Shown: positions 10,306-22,356 of the stretch, one piece after another
Layout: each line of letters starts with the position of its first letter
How positions within the stretch are numbered: the first letter of the stretch is position 1
Notes under the pieces: generated by a model
The model's database searches: none
The model's input: the letters and a program-made list of their open reading frames with translations, nothing else
What the model was told of the DNA's origin: nothing
Assembly (NCBI GenBank): GCA_034770075.1
Contig: CM068385.1
Coordinates: 60,886,980-60,950,979 of the forward strand
Direction of reading: 5' to 3'
DNA length: 64,000 bases
From: Aralia elata
Lineage: Eukaryota; Streptophyta; Magnoliopsida; Apiales; Araliaceae
Position numbers and translations under genes: made by a program

Positions 10306-11092
10306 ATTTGAGCTTTGGCAGAGAAGGTACATGGGGCACTAACAAAATCGGTACATCAGCGTTAGAACTCACGACTAGATCTTCTTCGGCTGTATTTTTC
10401 TGATCCCCACTATTCTCCTCCATATCAGAATCATCGTCAATCAGCACCTCCGGTAGCAGCTTTGGCGCGGGCAATCCATCAGTCTCGAGAACCACGTCAC
10501 TGGGCCATGTACCTAGATAGTTATTGTTGAAGGCGTTGATAAGCTGTCCCATCTGATTCTTAAGATTTCGAATCGACACTGCTTGGCTTTTTACATTTAA
10601 ATCCACCAAGTTCAACAGCTGATCCTGATCACTCATCTCTTTGTCCGTAGCTGTAATAAACTTCGCCAAGGCCTCCTTCAAACTCAATTCTTCATATGGA
10701 TAGGCTGAATCCTGAAATTCTGGAGTGTATGATTGGCTTGGAGCAAAGGTTTGGACTTGATTATTATGGCTCCATGAAAAATCCGGGTGATACCCCCAAT
10801 CTTAATGATAGTTGTTGGGATAGGCATAACTGTTGGGGTAATCGTCGAAATTGCCACCATACTGCATCGACTCAAAATTGATGGCGCATTGATGACTCGG
10901 ATGATTTCCAGCACAATAATCACAAATCACCGCCACACTTTGAATACGTTGTACTGCAAAAGCATCAATCATCCTCGAAAGTGTCTCAATCTGTGCTGAC
11001 AATTCATCGAGTTCATAAATCCCTGCCGCTCTTGGTTGCGTCATTCTCGTATAAGGCCACTGATAGACATAGTTGGTCATGGTGTACCTCAA
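10306..11092 (-). pseudogene. gag: E gag, C-terminal part
   Basis: The minus frame from 11092 (MRYTMTN) holds a knuckle-like CDYCAGNHPSHQC near 10890-10930. A Tyr/Asn-rich stretch and a WGYHPDFSW box follow (Athila gag usually has WRNHPNFSW), then a helical part (SIRNLKNQMGQLINAF) and LPSLPKLK. One in-frame TAA at 10802-10804 breaks it. The N-terminal gag core that should lie between primer site and this part is missing: only about 110 bp separate them. The frame ends at the solo LTR. Confidence 0.8.
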
Positions 11093-11202
11093 AAAGAAGT
11101 AAAACAGAAAAAGAAATAAATAAAATAAAATAAAAATAAAACGTTTAAATTAAGATTGAATTGATTATAACTAATATGAAAATAAATATTAAACAAACAG
11201 AT

Positions 11203-11220
11203 TCCCCGGCAACGGCGCCA
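11203..11220 (-). other. E primer-binding site (tRNA-Asp type)
   Basis: In element sense TGGCGCCGTTGCCGGGGA, complementary to the 3' end of plant tRNA-Asp including CCA. It lies 6 bp inside the 5' LTR, which ends at 11227. This primer choice is common in Athila-type elements and sets the orientation. Confidence 0.93.
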
Positions 11221-11226
11221 AAAACT

Positions 11227-13008
11227 TGTTGCCCGATTTCACAATCGACAATTACGTGCAAGTATACACGATCAACAAGTAATAAAGTGATAAGATAGAG
11301 TGTCGAACCCACAGGGAATCTCTGTTCAATGATTTCCAACTACTAGTACTATATCAATTCAATTTTATTTAAACAATCACAATTTGTATAATGATTAAAA
11401 CTAATTAAATTAAAACTAAGAATAAAGACTAACACAAAGGTTGAAGTTCAGATTTTTAAATGCTTAAGACTACAATATCCCCAATTATATAATACAAACT
11501 AATTATCCAATTCATCCAATTATTAACTCCAACAGAGTTGTTAACAGGAATTCAAAGTTATTCATAAGCCCTTTCTTTTTTTTTGTTAAGTTAAGCTGAA
11601 ATCTTAACATTCCTGCCTTTGGCAGGAATGGATCCCCCCGACCTCTTGGACTCAAGAGCCCTTTGAGTAGTTGTTTTACCACTTGAGCCAAGAAGCCTTG
11701 GTCATAAGCCCTTTCCCAGGTGATCAAATAAATTTATCTAACCCAATTAATTCTACGATATTCCTATGCAAAACTAAAGAATTAAATTCATTAAGCACCA
11801 ATTCCCAATAGTTACATGCAGCGAAGAGATATCCCTATTCACTTCACAACCCCAATTATTCATCCCATGCAAATAATAAAGAATACATGCTATCACATTC
11901 AGATCTAACCCTAGATTTCATCTCCCGAATTCATCTAAAGTATCCCGCTAATTGTTGATCAGACAATTAATCAATAAACACAAAATATGATAGACAACTC
12001 AATATTAGATAATAACTGGAATCAAATAGATAACTAATCCATAAACATAAAAGATTCAATTGTAGCCTTAATTGCAAATTTAGTTCATACTGAAAATAGA
12101 AATCATGAATCCCAAATAAGTCATCACAATTAAATTACAAATTTGAGATAGAGGATAAGAAAAACTCAGTAGAAGTTCATCAATCTTCAAGTCTCTAATC
12201 TGAATTCCTTGCAATGCTTCCTCTAGTCTCCAATCTCCCAAATCAGCTCTGAATCTCAATCCTTGCGTATGTATGTAACTATGAATGTACCATGTATGTG
12301 TGTATCTATGTATGTTCCCCCCTATTTCCATCTCTCTCTGTCTCTTTTATAGTTTCTGAATCAAATCATTAGAAAGAATCCAATTCCAAATCAACTTCCC
12401 AAAAGAACTGAACTCCAATATTTTTTCCCTTCCGCGCATTCTCGCCCCGGCGAGAAATTTAAACCTGAGATTCTCGCCCCGAATCAGCCTCGACGTCTGT
12501 TGGAAAAATGGCCATAACTTCTTCGTCCGAACTCGGATTAATGCGATTCAAGAGGCTACAGAAAGATAAGAAGTAGCTCTACAACTTTCATAACTAGAGC
12601 TCGTCGAGATAATGAGCACAGAAAGGTCCAAAATGGCCAGGAAACAGCTGCTATGTAAAATTCATGCCAAATCTGATGGTAAAATGATCATAACTCTCTC
12701 ATACGAACTTCAAATTGGATGGTTCAAGATGTTCCCGAAAGCTGAGATTACGATCTACAACTTGCGTTCTTTGAGTTTTGAGAGAATCGGATTGGATCAT
12801 GGGTGAAATTGAGCCGCAAGCAGCTGCTATGTCAACCGGAAGCTCAAAAATGGCAAACAAGACACCCAAGCGTTGACGTACAAATGGCTTTGCTTTATTT
12901 CCTACAAAACCAATGCATAAACAAGTAAAATGACACTAAAAATACTCAAAGATAGTAAAGAAATAAGCCTAAGATATATCTAATTCACAGGTATAAACCC
13001 GCTCATCA
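11227..13008 (-). repeat. E 5' LTR (carries SINE-2)
   Basis: Same ends as 4094-5734. It is 1,782 bp because of a 140-bp gain (SINE-2 plus one TSD copy); without it, 1,642 bp. TATA box (TATAAAAG in element sense) at 12344-12351. Palindrome TTCTCGCCCCGGCGAGAA at 12439-12456. The two shared modules lie at about 12507-12600 and 12685-12780. Confidence 0.93.
11576..11701 (-). mobile_element. SINE-2 (short, tRNA-derived), in E 5' LTR
   Basis: A 126-bp insertion absent from the other E LTR, with an A-tail (plus-strand T-run after 11575). Element sense gives a tRNA-like head GGCTCAAGTGGTAAAACA (box A) and a box-B-like GGTCGGGGGATCC. It also has an internal inverted repeat, ATTCCTGCC...GGCAGGAAT. The perfect 14-bp TSD TCATAAGCCCTTTC lies at 11562-11575 and 11702-11715. 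The empty site is preserved near 4429 in the 3' LTR. It is unlike SINE-1 in sequence and length. Confidence 0.92.
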
Positions 13009-13013
13009 TTTAG
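13009..13013. repeat. TSD of E (right copy, TTTAG)
   Basis: Matches 4089-4093 exactly and marks the right edge of E. Confidence 0.93.
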
Positions 13014-13102
13014 CCCGAGCACTTGTCACAGGTCCATCCGGCATGCACATAGGATCCGCTCTATGATTGTCATTCGTTCCCGAACCAAGGATGCCCTCAT
13101 CA
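13014..13102 (-). repeat. A1 5' LTR, outer tip
   Basis: In element sense this starts TGATGAGGGCATCC (A2 LTR: TGATGAGGACATCC). It encodes ...DPMCMPDGPVTSARAK, which continues at 4093 across E. It ends where A0 begins, so 13102 is the outer boundary of A1. Confidence 0.88.
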
Positions 13103-13792
13103 CCTAATCCATTCTCGCCCCGGCCAAGATCTCTCTGTCCATTCTCGCCCCGGCGAGAACTTCGGTACAAATCTCTCGCCCCGGCGAGAATAGCCAGTTT
13201 TGGTTGGCGCGTTTTTCGAGGCAGACGCGTTTTTGACATTCTGGAACGCGGATTTCTTCCTTAATTTTAGGGATTTCAGTATATTTTCATAATTCTATTG
13301 TAATTAGGATATTTTAAGATAGGATTTTGATTCCAAATCAACTATTATTTCCTTTATGGATTTTAGGGTTTCATAGCTAGTATAAATAAGTTTTATGTTT
13401 GTAATTCAAACAACAATTCAATAATATTCTGAGTTTATTCATACTTGAGAGCTATTATCTACTTTTGGTTCTTGGAAGGATTTCTAAGTGGTTTTCTTAG
13501 TTTTTCTTTTGAGATTCATATTTAACTTATCATACAACAGACCATAGTTGTGTGTGGCGTTATTCTATCGCATCATACAATCTTACGAAGATTATCGTTT
13601 TCCATCTAAATGACGGTCTAAGTGTTGTTGGTGTTCCATCCTACGTGAATTCAATTGCTTGATCAAATATATCAAGATTCTCGTCTCCAGAATAGATGTT
13701 GGGTTAAGATATCGTGAGAGTTCCATCAATTTGCTTACTAGAAACGATCCGGGCAACGACCACCTCACGCAAGTGTGTCGTGGAGTCTATCA
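13103..13792 (+). repeat. A0: partial CRM-like LTR, plus strand
   Basis: The 3' part of an LTR of the A1/A2 family in the opposite orientation, ending ...GGAGTCTATCA at 13792. Its 5' part is cut at 13102/13103 where A1 begins, so A1 apparently inserted into it. It contains TTCTCGCCCCGGCGAGAA at 13142-13159, two further copies nearby, and a TATA box at 13381-13388. Satellite follows directly. The junction ATCAGAG could also derive from the primer site, so the inner border is uncertain by a few bases. Confidence 0.82.
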
Positions 13793-14107
13793 GAGGTGAT
13801 ACTTTGTTCTAGTTTGATTAGCATCAAAAGGAGCAATCGCATCACTATCGCGTTCAAAACGATGCTCACATCTCACACGAGACTTGATTTAGGGAGACCT
13901 TCTTATTGTTTAATTAGTTCTTTCAAATTGTCAAAAAAGAGGTGATTAGGAGTCCTATTACTTCGTTCTAGTTTGATTAGCATCAAAAGGAGTAATACCA
14001 TCACTATCGCGTTCAAAACGATGGGTACATCTCGCACAAGTTATGATTTAGGGATACCTTCTTATTGTTTCATTAGTTCGTTCAAATTGTAAAATAAAGA
14101 GGTCAGT
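13793..14107 (+). repeat. Satellite array, left part
   Basis: Two monomers of the satellite at 27475-29330, one of the GATACTTTG type and one of the GATTAGGAG type. The array is split by B1: TCAGT at 14103-14107 is repeated at 27475-27479. Each monomer carries TTAGCATCAAAAGGAG, ATCACTATCGCGTTCAAAAC and TTAGGGAGACCTTCTTATTG. Confidence 0.9.
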
Positions 14108-17100
14108 TGTGACACCCCCAAATTCAGGTACCAATACCTCGAATCTGGTGCTCACGCTAAAATACATCCATACACCTCTAAACAACATAAATTAACTAAT
14201 GCGGAATAAATAAACATATGTTGTTAATTACAAAAGGTTTACTATGGTCTCAAGGTCTATAACCTTAAATAAATACATCGCAGAATACAACAATAATACA
14301 AAACGATTCCACGATTACATAACGGGATAGTATATATAACTACTCCTTAAGCTTTCCTTTGCCTTTGTCCGCTTTGGAACTCTCCGGCTTAACTGCAATA
14401 GATTCATGATATAGCAAAGATGAGCAACTACTTTGTTCAGCAAGTTTAAAATAAATAAAGAAGATATATCATGAATGAATGAGAATAATAACCGCATAGA
14501 TCAACAATTTATGAGCAATGATGAAATAGCTGAAATGACATAATCAAAGTTCAAATGAAACAATGAATATTGGTTATTTACTGCTGAGTGGTCCAACCGA
14601 CCCTGAACATTTGGCCAAAGAGTCAATCATTAAATTAACTCTTTTAAAACCTGGCCCCGTCAGTTGTACTCGAGGGGATCAGCCTCTTGTATACCATATA
14701 TATGCATAACATTTAACTCTGACTGCATCGAATAACCGACACATTATAATCCCCTAATAAGGGTTGCTCTCTCAGTCCAAGAATCCGTACCAACTACTGG
14801 TTTGGATAGCTTTTAAAATAATAACATGTACATGTCTAGCCGAAACAAATGGCGTAGACTATTTCCTTAAATAGTTCATGAATGAAGGACTTACACGCTT
14901 CACAGTCCAACAACAGATAATAAATTCAAATGCATAAGCTGTGAATATCAATAATTTATCCTTGATGTGGAGAAATTGACAATAATTAATCCACTAATAT
15001 AATTTGAAAGTAATAACTCGACTTGAGTCATGAGACTTGCACAATATACAACATTTGTATAAAATAGGAAATCTGCTCAAATGAAAACGGTTGAGTAAGG
15101 AACTTGCAACAATATAGAATGATTACTCAATTAATAAACAACTCACACAATAAACAAAAGTTGTATGATTGAGAAAAACCTGCCCAATATTAATTTGAGC
15201 TAGGGTAAGGAAACTTGCATTCAATATATAGAAAGAATGAAGTTAGGGAACTTGCACAATATTCAATATGTGTATAGGATAGGAAACTTGCTCAATATAA
15301 TTCAAGTAAGGTTAGGAAAACTTGCTCAACACAAGGGTTAGACAAGCGTTAGGAAACTTGCATAACATACACCTGTTTGCACGAAATAAAAAGAATAGTG
15401 CATAAGGTTTAGAAACTTGCCCAACACAAGGGTTAGGGAAACTTGCCTGGTGCGTCTGCTACAATATTACAACACACGCTCCTTAATATCCTACACAATT
15501 AAGTACATATCCACATAATAATTAGTCACATACCGGATATCAAATAATATCTTATACTACTCTATAATGTCTCATTCATACTAGAAACAAAATATTAAGC
15601 AAGGTTATGCCCACTAGTTACGGCGTTACGACGCTTGCACGTCTATACGCCCAACTTGCATATTCGAATGCCCAAGCGACACGCAATTGCGTACCCCAAA
15701 CACGCCCATTCGATTTATCTAATACTCATAGGCTAATCATAAGTATCATTATAATTCATAACATTCATGTTTTAGGGCTTCGAACAATGTCTTTTATAGT
15801 CGGAAGCATCACACGTTGCACACACGCATGACCGACGCCTTCTCTTTGCAGAACAGCCCTAAAAACAGTTAATTACAAAATTGCTCTAATTAGAAAATTT
15901 CAATTCTAATTAATGGATGTTGTAGGTCTATTTCTAAGCTTTCCGGATCATCTTGAATCGTCCAAATCCGAGTCCGTATGAGAAAGTTATGGTCATTTTC
16001 CCAACGGACGTCGAAGCTGAGTCGGGCAGCGCACACGCGGGCGGGCGGCACCAGGCGCACGGCGTGCGGCAGCGCGCGCGCACGGGCGCGCGGGGCCTTG
16101 GTGCGGGCGCGCGGGTGGCCTGATGGCCCTTGTCAGACATCGCGATTTTGACCCTCCTTCACTCCAATCCTCATAACTTCTTCTCTAGACCTTCAAATTG
16201 GTCCGTTTCGAACTCTATGGACTCCTAAGACATAGAGCTACAACATATCAAAAATTCAGAGTTACCCATTAACATTAACATGGTCGAATCATAGGCCAAA
16301 GTATCAACTCATGCTCTGTTTTGAATGTTCTAAGTGTTCTTCACTAAAATCATCACCAAATCTTCATTTTTACACCTTTTTACTCGATTCCAGTTGGGTT
16401 AACTTTGTAACCCTTGGAACTACAATATGAAAACAATAAATAAACATAACAAGCAAGGAATCATAGCTTTATAGTCCTCTAAATTCGTCCAACAGTCCAT
16501 ATTGTCCAAAAAGTCCATTGTTCTTCATGTTCTTCATCCTCCTTAAGCATATGAACGGATTTATTGCGTTTTTGTTCCACTTTGATGTTATTAATGGCTT
16601 ATATAACCTCTTAACAACATTTACAAACGTCCAACACAAACAAAAACAACAAGAATCGCAACAAGACCTAACCCACAAGCCCAAAAGCTTACAAACCAAG
16701 AAAACTTTGAAAAACCTCAACCAAATCAAATGGAGTGGATTGAGTTAAAGTTTTACCTTTTTTAGCTACTTCTTAGATGTTAGAACTCCTTTAGAGCTTG
16801 GTTAGAAACTCTCCTCAACCTTCTTGAGTTCTCCCGAAGCCTTTACTTCAAGTTAGCTCACACCCACTTCTTTCTCTCTCTAGAAGTTTTGAAGTTTGAA
16901 GATGAAGATGGTGGTGATGGTGTAGATGCTTAGCTTGCTATTCCTTCTTCCTCCTTGCTCAAAACCTGAACCTATTTTTCTCTTCCTCTCTTCTTCTTCT
17001 TCTTCCTTCAAATTTTCTGCAGCACTCTCTCTCTCTCTCAATATTGTTCTCTCCCTCTCTTAGAAAATCTGCTGAAATGAATATGCTATGGCTGGAGGTG

Positions 17101-17779
17101 TTTGCCAATTGAAGATGTCTCTTGGTGTATTTAAGGCTTCTTGGAAGAGGGATGGAACATTTGGAAGCTCAAGGCATTGGTCTAGCTTGGGAAATGAAAT
17201 GGGAAACACTAGGTTGCATGGGAGATGGAATGTTTGGCAAGCTTGTGCTTGGGAAATGAATTTCCCAACACTTGGTCTCCTCCCCTCTTCCCAACCGTAC
17301 ACCTCTCTCTCTCTTACACTAAATGCTGATTTTTTGTGCCCATATCCCATATGGGTCAAGTCTTGGGTCATGGGTTAGGTCATGGGTTTGGGTCATTTCT
17401 TTGGGCCACCCATAATAAACATTTGGGCCACTAAGTAAATCACCAATGACTCCAAATAAAATTCTAACACTTGGAAAAATCATACTACGCATATACGCAT
17501 TAACTAAATTATTCAACATCGAAAAAGACACAAAATTTTATGGCGTGAATAGTGCCTCGAGAAACGTGCCCCGTGAATAGTGATTTAGTGACGCTTCGGA
17601 AAATCAATTATTCACTTAAACAAAACTATAACATGTAAAATTTCATGCATTCACATAATCCAGGTTGTCACACAACCTTTAAACGCGTAACACAAATATA
17701 ATATTAATAAAATATAATACATCCATTAATATTCAAAATTCGAATTACAAAGCAAATTTCAGAATTCTCGGTCGTTACA
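14108..17779 (-). repeat. B1 3' LTR
   Basis: In element sense runs TGTAACGACC...GGTGTCACA. Features: an array of about ten ACTTGC motifs at 15025-15445; a very GC-rich segment at 16020-16125; and the shared CATAACTT module on the minus strand at 15925-16005 and inverted on the plus strand at about 16165-16265. A CT-rich tract lies at 16975-17065. ORFs on both strands at 17060-17378 are overlapping and not credible. Confidence 0.94.
15025..15445 (+). repeat. ACTTGC motif array in B1 LTR
   Basis: About ten copies of the form AGG(A)AACTTGC at irregular 30-60 bp spacing. In element sense this is GCAAGTTTCCT. The array is repeated in the 5' LTR (about 24735-25155). A thinner set occurs at the same relative place in C (about 50850-50985) and B2 (31712-31840). 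Confidence 0.8.
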
Positions 17780-17808
17780 TCCTCCCCCCTTATAAGAATT
17801 CTGTCCCC
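17780..17808 (-). other. B1 polypurine tract region
   Basis: In element sense GGGGACAGAATTC, then AAGGGGGGAGGA abutting the 3' LTR start TGTAACGACC. C and its duplicated border have the same layout. Confidence 0.85.
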
Positions 17809-17845
17809 AGAATTACAGTCTAGGTACAGAAAACTTAACATGGGT

Positions 17846-20711
17846 TCACTCGAAAAGATGCGGATAATTCTTCCTCATCTTCTCTTTTAGCTCCCATGTA
17901 GCTTCTTCAGCTGCGTGGTTCCTCCAAAGTACTTTGACCGAATGGATGACCTTATTTCTTAACGTCTGATTTTTCCTATCTAATATCTGGACAGGAATCT
18001 CTTCATATGACAAGTCTTTCTCAACTTGAATTGGTTCATAGGATATCACATGCTTGTAGTCGGGTTTATATGGTCGCAACACAGAAACGTGGAATACGTT
18101 GTGAATGTGCTCAAGTTCAGGAGGTAAAGCTACCTCGTACGCCACTTCACCTACCCTTCTTAAAACTTCAAAAGGTCCTACGAACCTGGGACTCAATTTC
18201 CCCTTCTTTCCAAATCTGATCTTCCCCTTCCAGGGAGATACCTTCAAAAATACAAAACTGCCAACTTCAAAGTCTCGCTTCTGACGATGCAAATCGGCAT
18301 ATTTCTTCTGTCGGTCCTGAGCCGCTACCAATCGAGCTCTTATCACTTTGACGATATCCACAGTCTGCTGCACCAATTCAGGTCCCAACAGTCTTCGTTC
18401 ACCGACTTCGTCCCAACACAGAGGTGTTCGGCACTTCCTTCCGTATAATGCTTTGTATGACGGCATGCCAATACTTGCATGATAACTGTTATTATAGAAA
18501 AACTCCACCAATGGTAGATGATCATCCCAGTTGCCTTTAAAATCCATCACACATGCTCTAAGCATGTCCTCCAGCGTCTGAATCGTTCGTTCGCTTTGCC
18601 CATCCGTTTGAGGATGATATGTCGTACTCAACCTCAACTGGGTTCCCAACCTTTCTTGTAAGCTCTTCCAGAAATTCGACGTGAAGCGCGGATCTCTGTC
18701 AGATACAATAGATACCGGTACTCCATGTCGTGACACAATCTCTTTCACATATAACTTTGCTAGCTGCTCCAAATTGTACCTTATCTTGATCGGTAGAAAA
18801 TGTGCATATTTAGTTAAACGATCCACGATCACCCAGATCGCGTCGTAACCCTTCTGAGTTGGTGGAAGCCCCATCACAAAATCCATCGTGATATGCTCCC
18901 ACTTCCACTCCGGAATATCCAGCGGTTGTAGCAGTCCGCCCAGTTTCTGATGTTCCGCTTTTACCCTTTGACATGTCAAACATCGTCCAACACATTCCGC
19001 GACCTCTCTCTTCATGTTCGGCCACCAGAAATGTTGGCACAAATCCTGATACATCTTGGTACTACCAGGGTGTATCGAATACTTTGTAGAATGAGCTTTT
19101 TGCAAAATCTCTTCTCTCAACTCCGGAACCATCGGTATCCAGATCCTCCCTTCAAACCTTAGCAATCCTGTGCTATCAGACTTGTACTTTAATTCCTCTC
19201 CTTCTGAGATTCGCTTCTTTATGGCGATACATTCATCATCCTTTTCTTGAGCCTATTTTATCTTGTCTAATAGAGTTGGACTCGCCTCCACTGTGATTAG
19301 TTTCTCATCTCCATCTGTCGGATACTTGACTTCCAATTGTAGTCTTTCCATATCCTTGATTAGCTCTTCTTGAGCTGTCAGCATCATCAATTTATCTCTG
19401 CCCTTCCTACTTAGAGCATCAGCTACTACATTGGCCTTACCGGGATGGTATAGAATCTCACAATCATAGTCCTTGATCAACTCCAACCATCGTCGCTACC
19501 TCATGTTTAGTTCCTTTTGAGTGAAGATGTACTTCAGACTTTTGTGGTCTGTGTATATCTCACACTTCTCTCCATACAGATAGTGCCTCCAAATCTTTAG
19601 AGCAAACACCAATGCCGCTAGTTCCAGGTCATGAGTCGGATACCCCTTCTCATAGTCCTTCAGTTGCCGTGATGTGTACGCAATGACCTTCCCATGCTGC
19701 ATTAATACGCACCCAAGGCCTTTGTGTGACGCATCACTGTACACCACAAATCCCCCTGTATTATCTAGCAGTGATAACACAGGTGCTTCACTAAGTTTCT
19801 TCTTCAACTCTAAGAAACTCTCTTCGCACTTATCCGTCCATACAAACTTCACAGTCTTCCTTGTCAAATTCTTCAACGGTGTCGCTATCTTTGAAAAATT
19901 CTGAATAAATCTCCGATAGTAACCCGCTAATCCCAAGAAACTTTGGACTTCTGTCGGCGTCCTTGGCTGCTCCCAGTTTATTACTGCTTCTACCTTCGCA
20001 GGATCCACTGATACACTATCCTTGTCAATTACGTGCCCCAAAAACTGCACCCTTTGTAGCCAAAATTCACACTTGAAAAACTTTGCATATAGCTTCTCCC
20101 TTCTCAACGTTTCCAGGGCTATCCTCAAATGTTCGACGCGTTCCTCCTCCGTCTTCGAGTAGACAAGAATGTCATCTATGAAAACGACGACAAATTTATC
20201 TAGGTATTGCTTGAACACTCTGTTCATCATGTCCATAAATGCTGTTGGCGCGTTCGTCAGCCCAAACGACATCACCAAAAACTCAAAGTGTCCATATCGA
20301 GTTCTAAATGTTGTCTTTGGAATATCCTCCTGCCTCACCTTCAGTTGGTGATATCCCGTCCTCAAGTCAATCTTCGAGAAGTATTTCGCTCCCTTTAATT
20401 GATCGAACAAATCATCAATTCTGGGCAACGGGTACTTGTTCTTAATCGTGACTTTGTTCAACTCCCGATAGTCAATACAAAGCCTAAGCGATCCGTCTTT
20501 CTTCTTTACGAACAATACTGGCGCTCCCCATGGAGATACACTTGGACGAATATACCCCTTATCTAGCAACTCCTGTAGCTGAACCATCAGTTCTTTCATT
20601 TCCACCGGTGCCATTCTGTACGGTGCCTTTGAGATCGGTGCGGTTCCCGGTACCAAGTCGATCACAAATTCCACTTCTCTATCCGGCGGCAATCCCGATA
20701 AATCATCTGGG
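17846..20711 (-). pseudogene. pol: B1 RT-RNase H-integrase-chromodomain
   Basis: In element sense: RT with FIDDIL near 20172 and TNAPTAFMDMMNRVF; RNase H with YSDASHKGLG near 19716-19757 and YTDHKSLKY near 19530-19560; integrase with an HHCC-like N-terminus and the D,D,E set in ITMDFV, VSDRDPRF and GQSERTIQTLED. The C-terminal chromodomain (LDRKNQTLRNK..., VLWRNHAAEEATWEL) ends at 17846. Two in-frame TAG stops lie at 19496-19498 (CAG in B2) and 19253-19255 (apparently GAG). The integrase-chromodomain part, 19165-17846, is an uninterrupted 439-codon frame. The chromodomain is expected to direct integration to marked heterochromatin. Confidence 0.92.
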
Positions 20712-22356
20712 AAACATCTGGAAATTCCCTTACGATAGGTATCTGACCCATTTCACTCCCTACTCTTTGAGTATCAACCACATGAGCCAGATAACCTATG
20801 CAACCTTTTCTGAGCAATTTCTTCGCTTGCATCATCGTCAGACAACAAGATTGTCTCGGCGATTTACTACCGTAGAATACGACCTTCGACTTATTCGGAG
20901 TCTTCAGGTGTATACATTTCTTCTGACAGTCAATCACAGCCCCATGACTAAACAACCAATTCATCCCAAGAATTACATCAAATTCTCCTAGTCGTATCGA
21001 AATTAAATCTACGCTCAGTGTATACCCGTTTATCTCAACACAACAATTTTTATGGATGTATTCCACAGGAATAACTTCTTTATTAGCTACTTCAACATTC
21101 ATAGGATTCTCTAATTTCTCACAAGGTAAATTTAACCGTTTAGTAAAATCTTTCGAAACAAAGGAACAGGTAGCACCCGAATCAAATAATACATATGCAC
21201 TGATATTATTGATTGAAATAATACCTGACACCACGTCCTTCGATTCCATCGCATCCTGCACTGTCATGTTGAAGGTGCGTGCTACTGGTCTGTTCTGCTG
21301 TGCTGGTCCTCCGATAGTCAGCTTACTGTTGTTCCCTTGGTTAGCACTGCCTGCATCGCTCTTCCTCTTTAGGCAATCCTTCTTTTGATGATCTGAAGCG
21401 CCACAAGAAAAACAACTTCCTGCCTTCGCCTTTGGGCATTGTGGGGCAATGTGCCCCGGTTGACCACAGTTGAAACAAACTCCTTTTCCTTTCATGCATT
21501 CTCCAAAGTGATTCCTTCCACATTTCTTGCATTTATTGCCCTTCTTTGCATCCCCTCCGGACTTGCTGCCTGATATCTGACTGTCGTTCCATTTTCTCTT
21601 ATTTGGGTTACTTCCCCCACTACTACCTTCCTTATGACCATCATGGCTCTTCTTCTTTTTCTGATCTTGGTTGTGCTTTGTCAAAGCTTCATTTCCTCCC
21701 TCAGCAATGATTGCTTTCTCAAGTAACGTAGAAAATGTGTTGATTTGCAAAACCGCAACCTTATTATACACCCAGGGCTTCAACCCTTGTTCAAATCTCT
21801 TCGCTCGCCTAGCTTCGGTGTCCACCTGATGTGGAGCAAACCTAGCTAACTCGTTGAATTTTGCGGCATACTCCGCAACTGACATGCCTCCTTGCTTTAG
21901 TTCCAAGAACTTTATCTCCATACTTGCCTGCGTGCTTGCTGGAAAGTAATTTTCGAAAAACAGCTCTTTGAAACGAGCCCATGCAATCGTGCCTTCTCCA
22001 GCTCGACCTTTGTTTGCCTTCCACCAGTAATTTGCCTCACCTTTCATCATGAAAGTGGCAAACGACGTCTTCTGTTCCTCGGCCACTCGTGCGACCTCGA
22101 AAACTTTCTCCATTTCTTCTATCCATGTCTGGGCTTCAATCGGATCCGTAGTCCCACGAAACTCCGGTGGCCCTACTAATTTGAAGTCCTTAAAGTTTGC
22201 CATGTGACTTCCTGGCTAATCAACCGCAGCGGCTTGTCTGCCCTGCATTGCTTCGGCTAATAAGTTCACAAAAGTCCTCATAGGGTCTGCCTGACCCTCC
22301 TCATTATTCACCGACTCTTCCACCCTTGTGTATCGGGATTGTCTTCTCGGCGGCAT
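20712..22356 (-). pseudogene. gag: B1 gag-protease
   Basis: The start is ATG at 22356 (MPPRRQ), conserved in B2 and C. Codon 47 is TAG (22216-22218), where B2 has CAG. The gag core (RGTTDPIEAQTWIEEMEKVF; YFPAS; EYAAKFNELARFAPHQV) spans about 22150-21750. Three knuckles follow: CKKCGRNHFGEC, CFNCGQPGHIAPQC and CFSCGASDHQKKDC (about 21535-21370). The protease site LFDSGATCSF is near 21175-21195 and LGEFDVILGMNWL near 20950-20990. A 1-bp deletion at about 20712, versus B2, shifts the frame just before the RT part. Confidence 0.92.

Larger units (their letters stand above)
4094..13008 (-). mobile_element. E: Athila-like element without pol
   Basis: An 8.9-kb minus-strand LTR element with two LTRs (4094-5734 and 11227-13008), a tRNA-Asp primer site, a polypurine tract and a perfect TTTAG TSD. 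Only a C-terminal gag part and a protease-like fragment remain; no RT, RNase H or integrase is seen. The tRNA-Asp site, the LPKLK/KDPGSF protease context and the 3' tract (CCCCCAAACTC then a TTGCTTGTCC block) are typical of Athila-type elements. By eye its two LTRs differ at roughly 18-20 substitutions over 1.64 kb, suggesting a fairly recent insertion. It must have been moved by proteins supplied from elsewhere, or it lost pol afterwards. It carries a solo copia LTR and two SINEs. Confidence 0.88.

Noticed and set aside
13103..13792. A0 as the 3' LTR of A1.
   Set aside because: It is in the opposite orientation to A1 and abuts the outer tip of the A1 5' LTR, so it is a separate, older LTR.
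16469..16748. Overlapping ORFs on both strands in B1 and B2 LTRs (also 26178-26457 and 30433-30651).
   Set aside because: Non-coding LTR; interrupted or shifted in sister copies.
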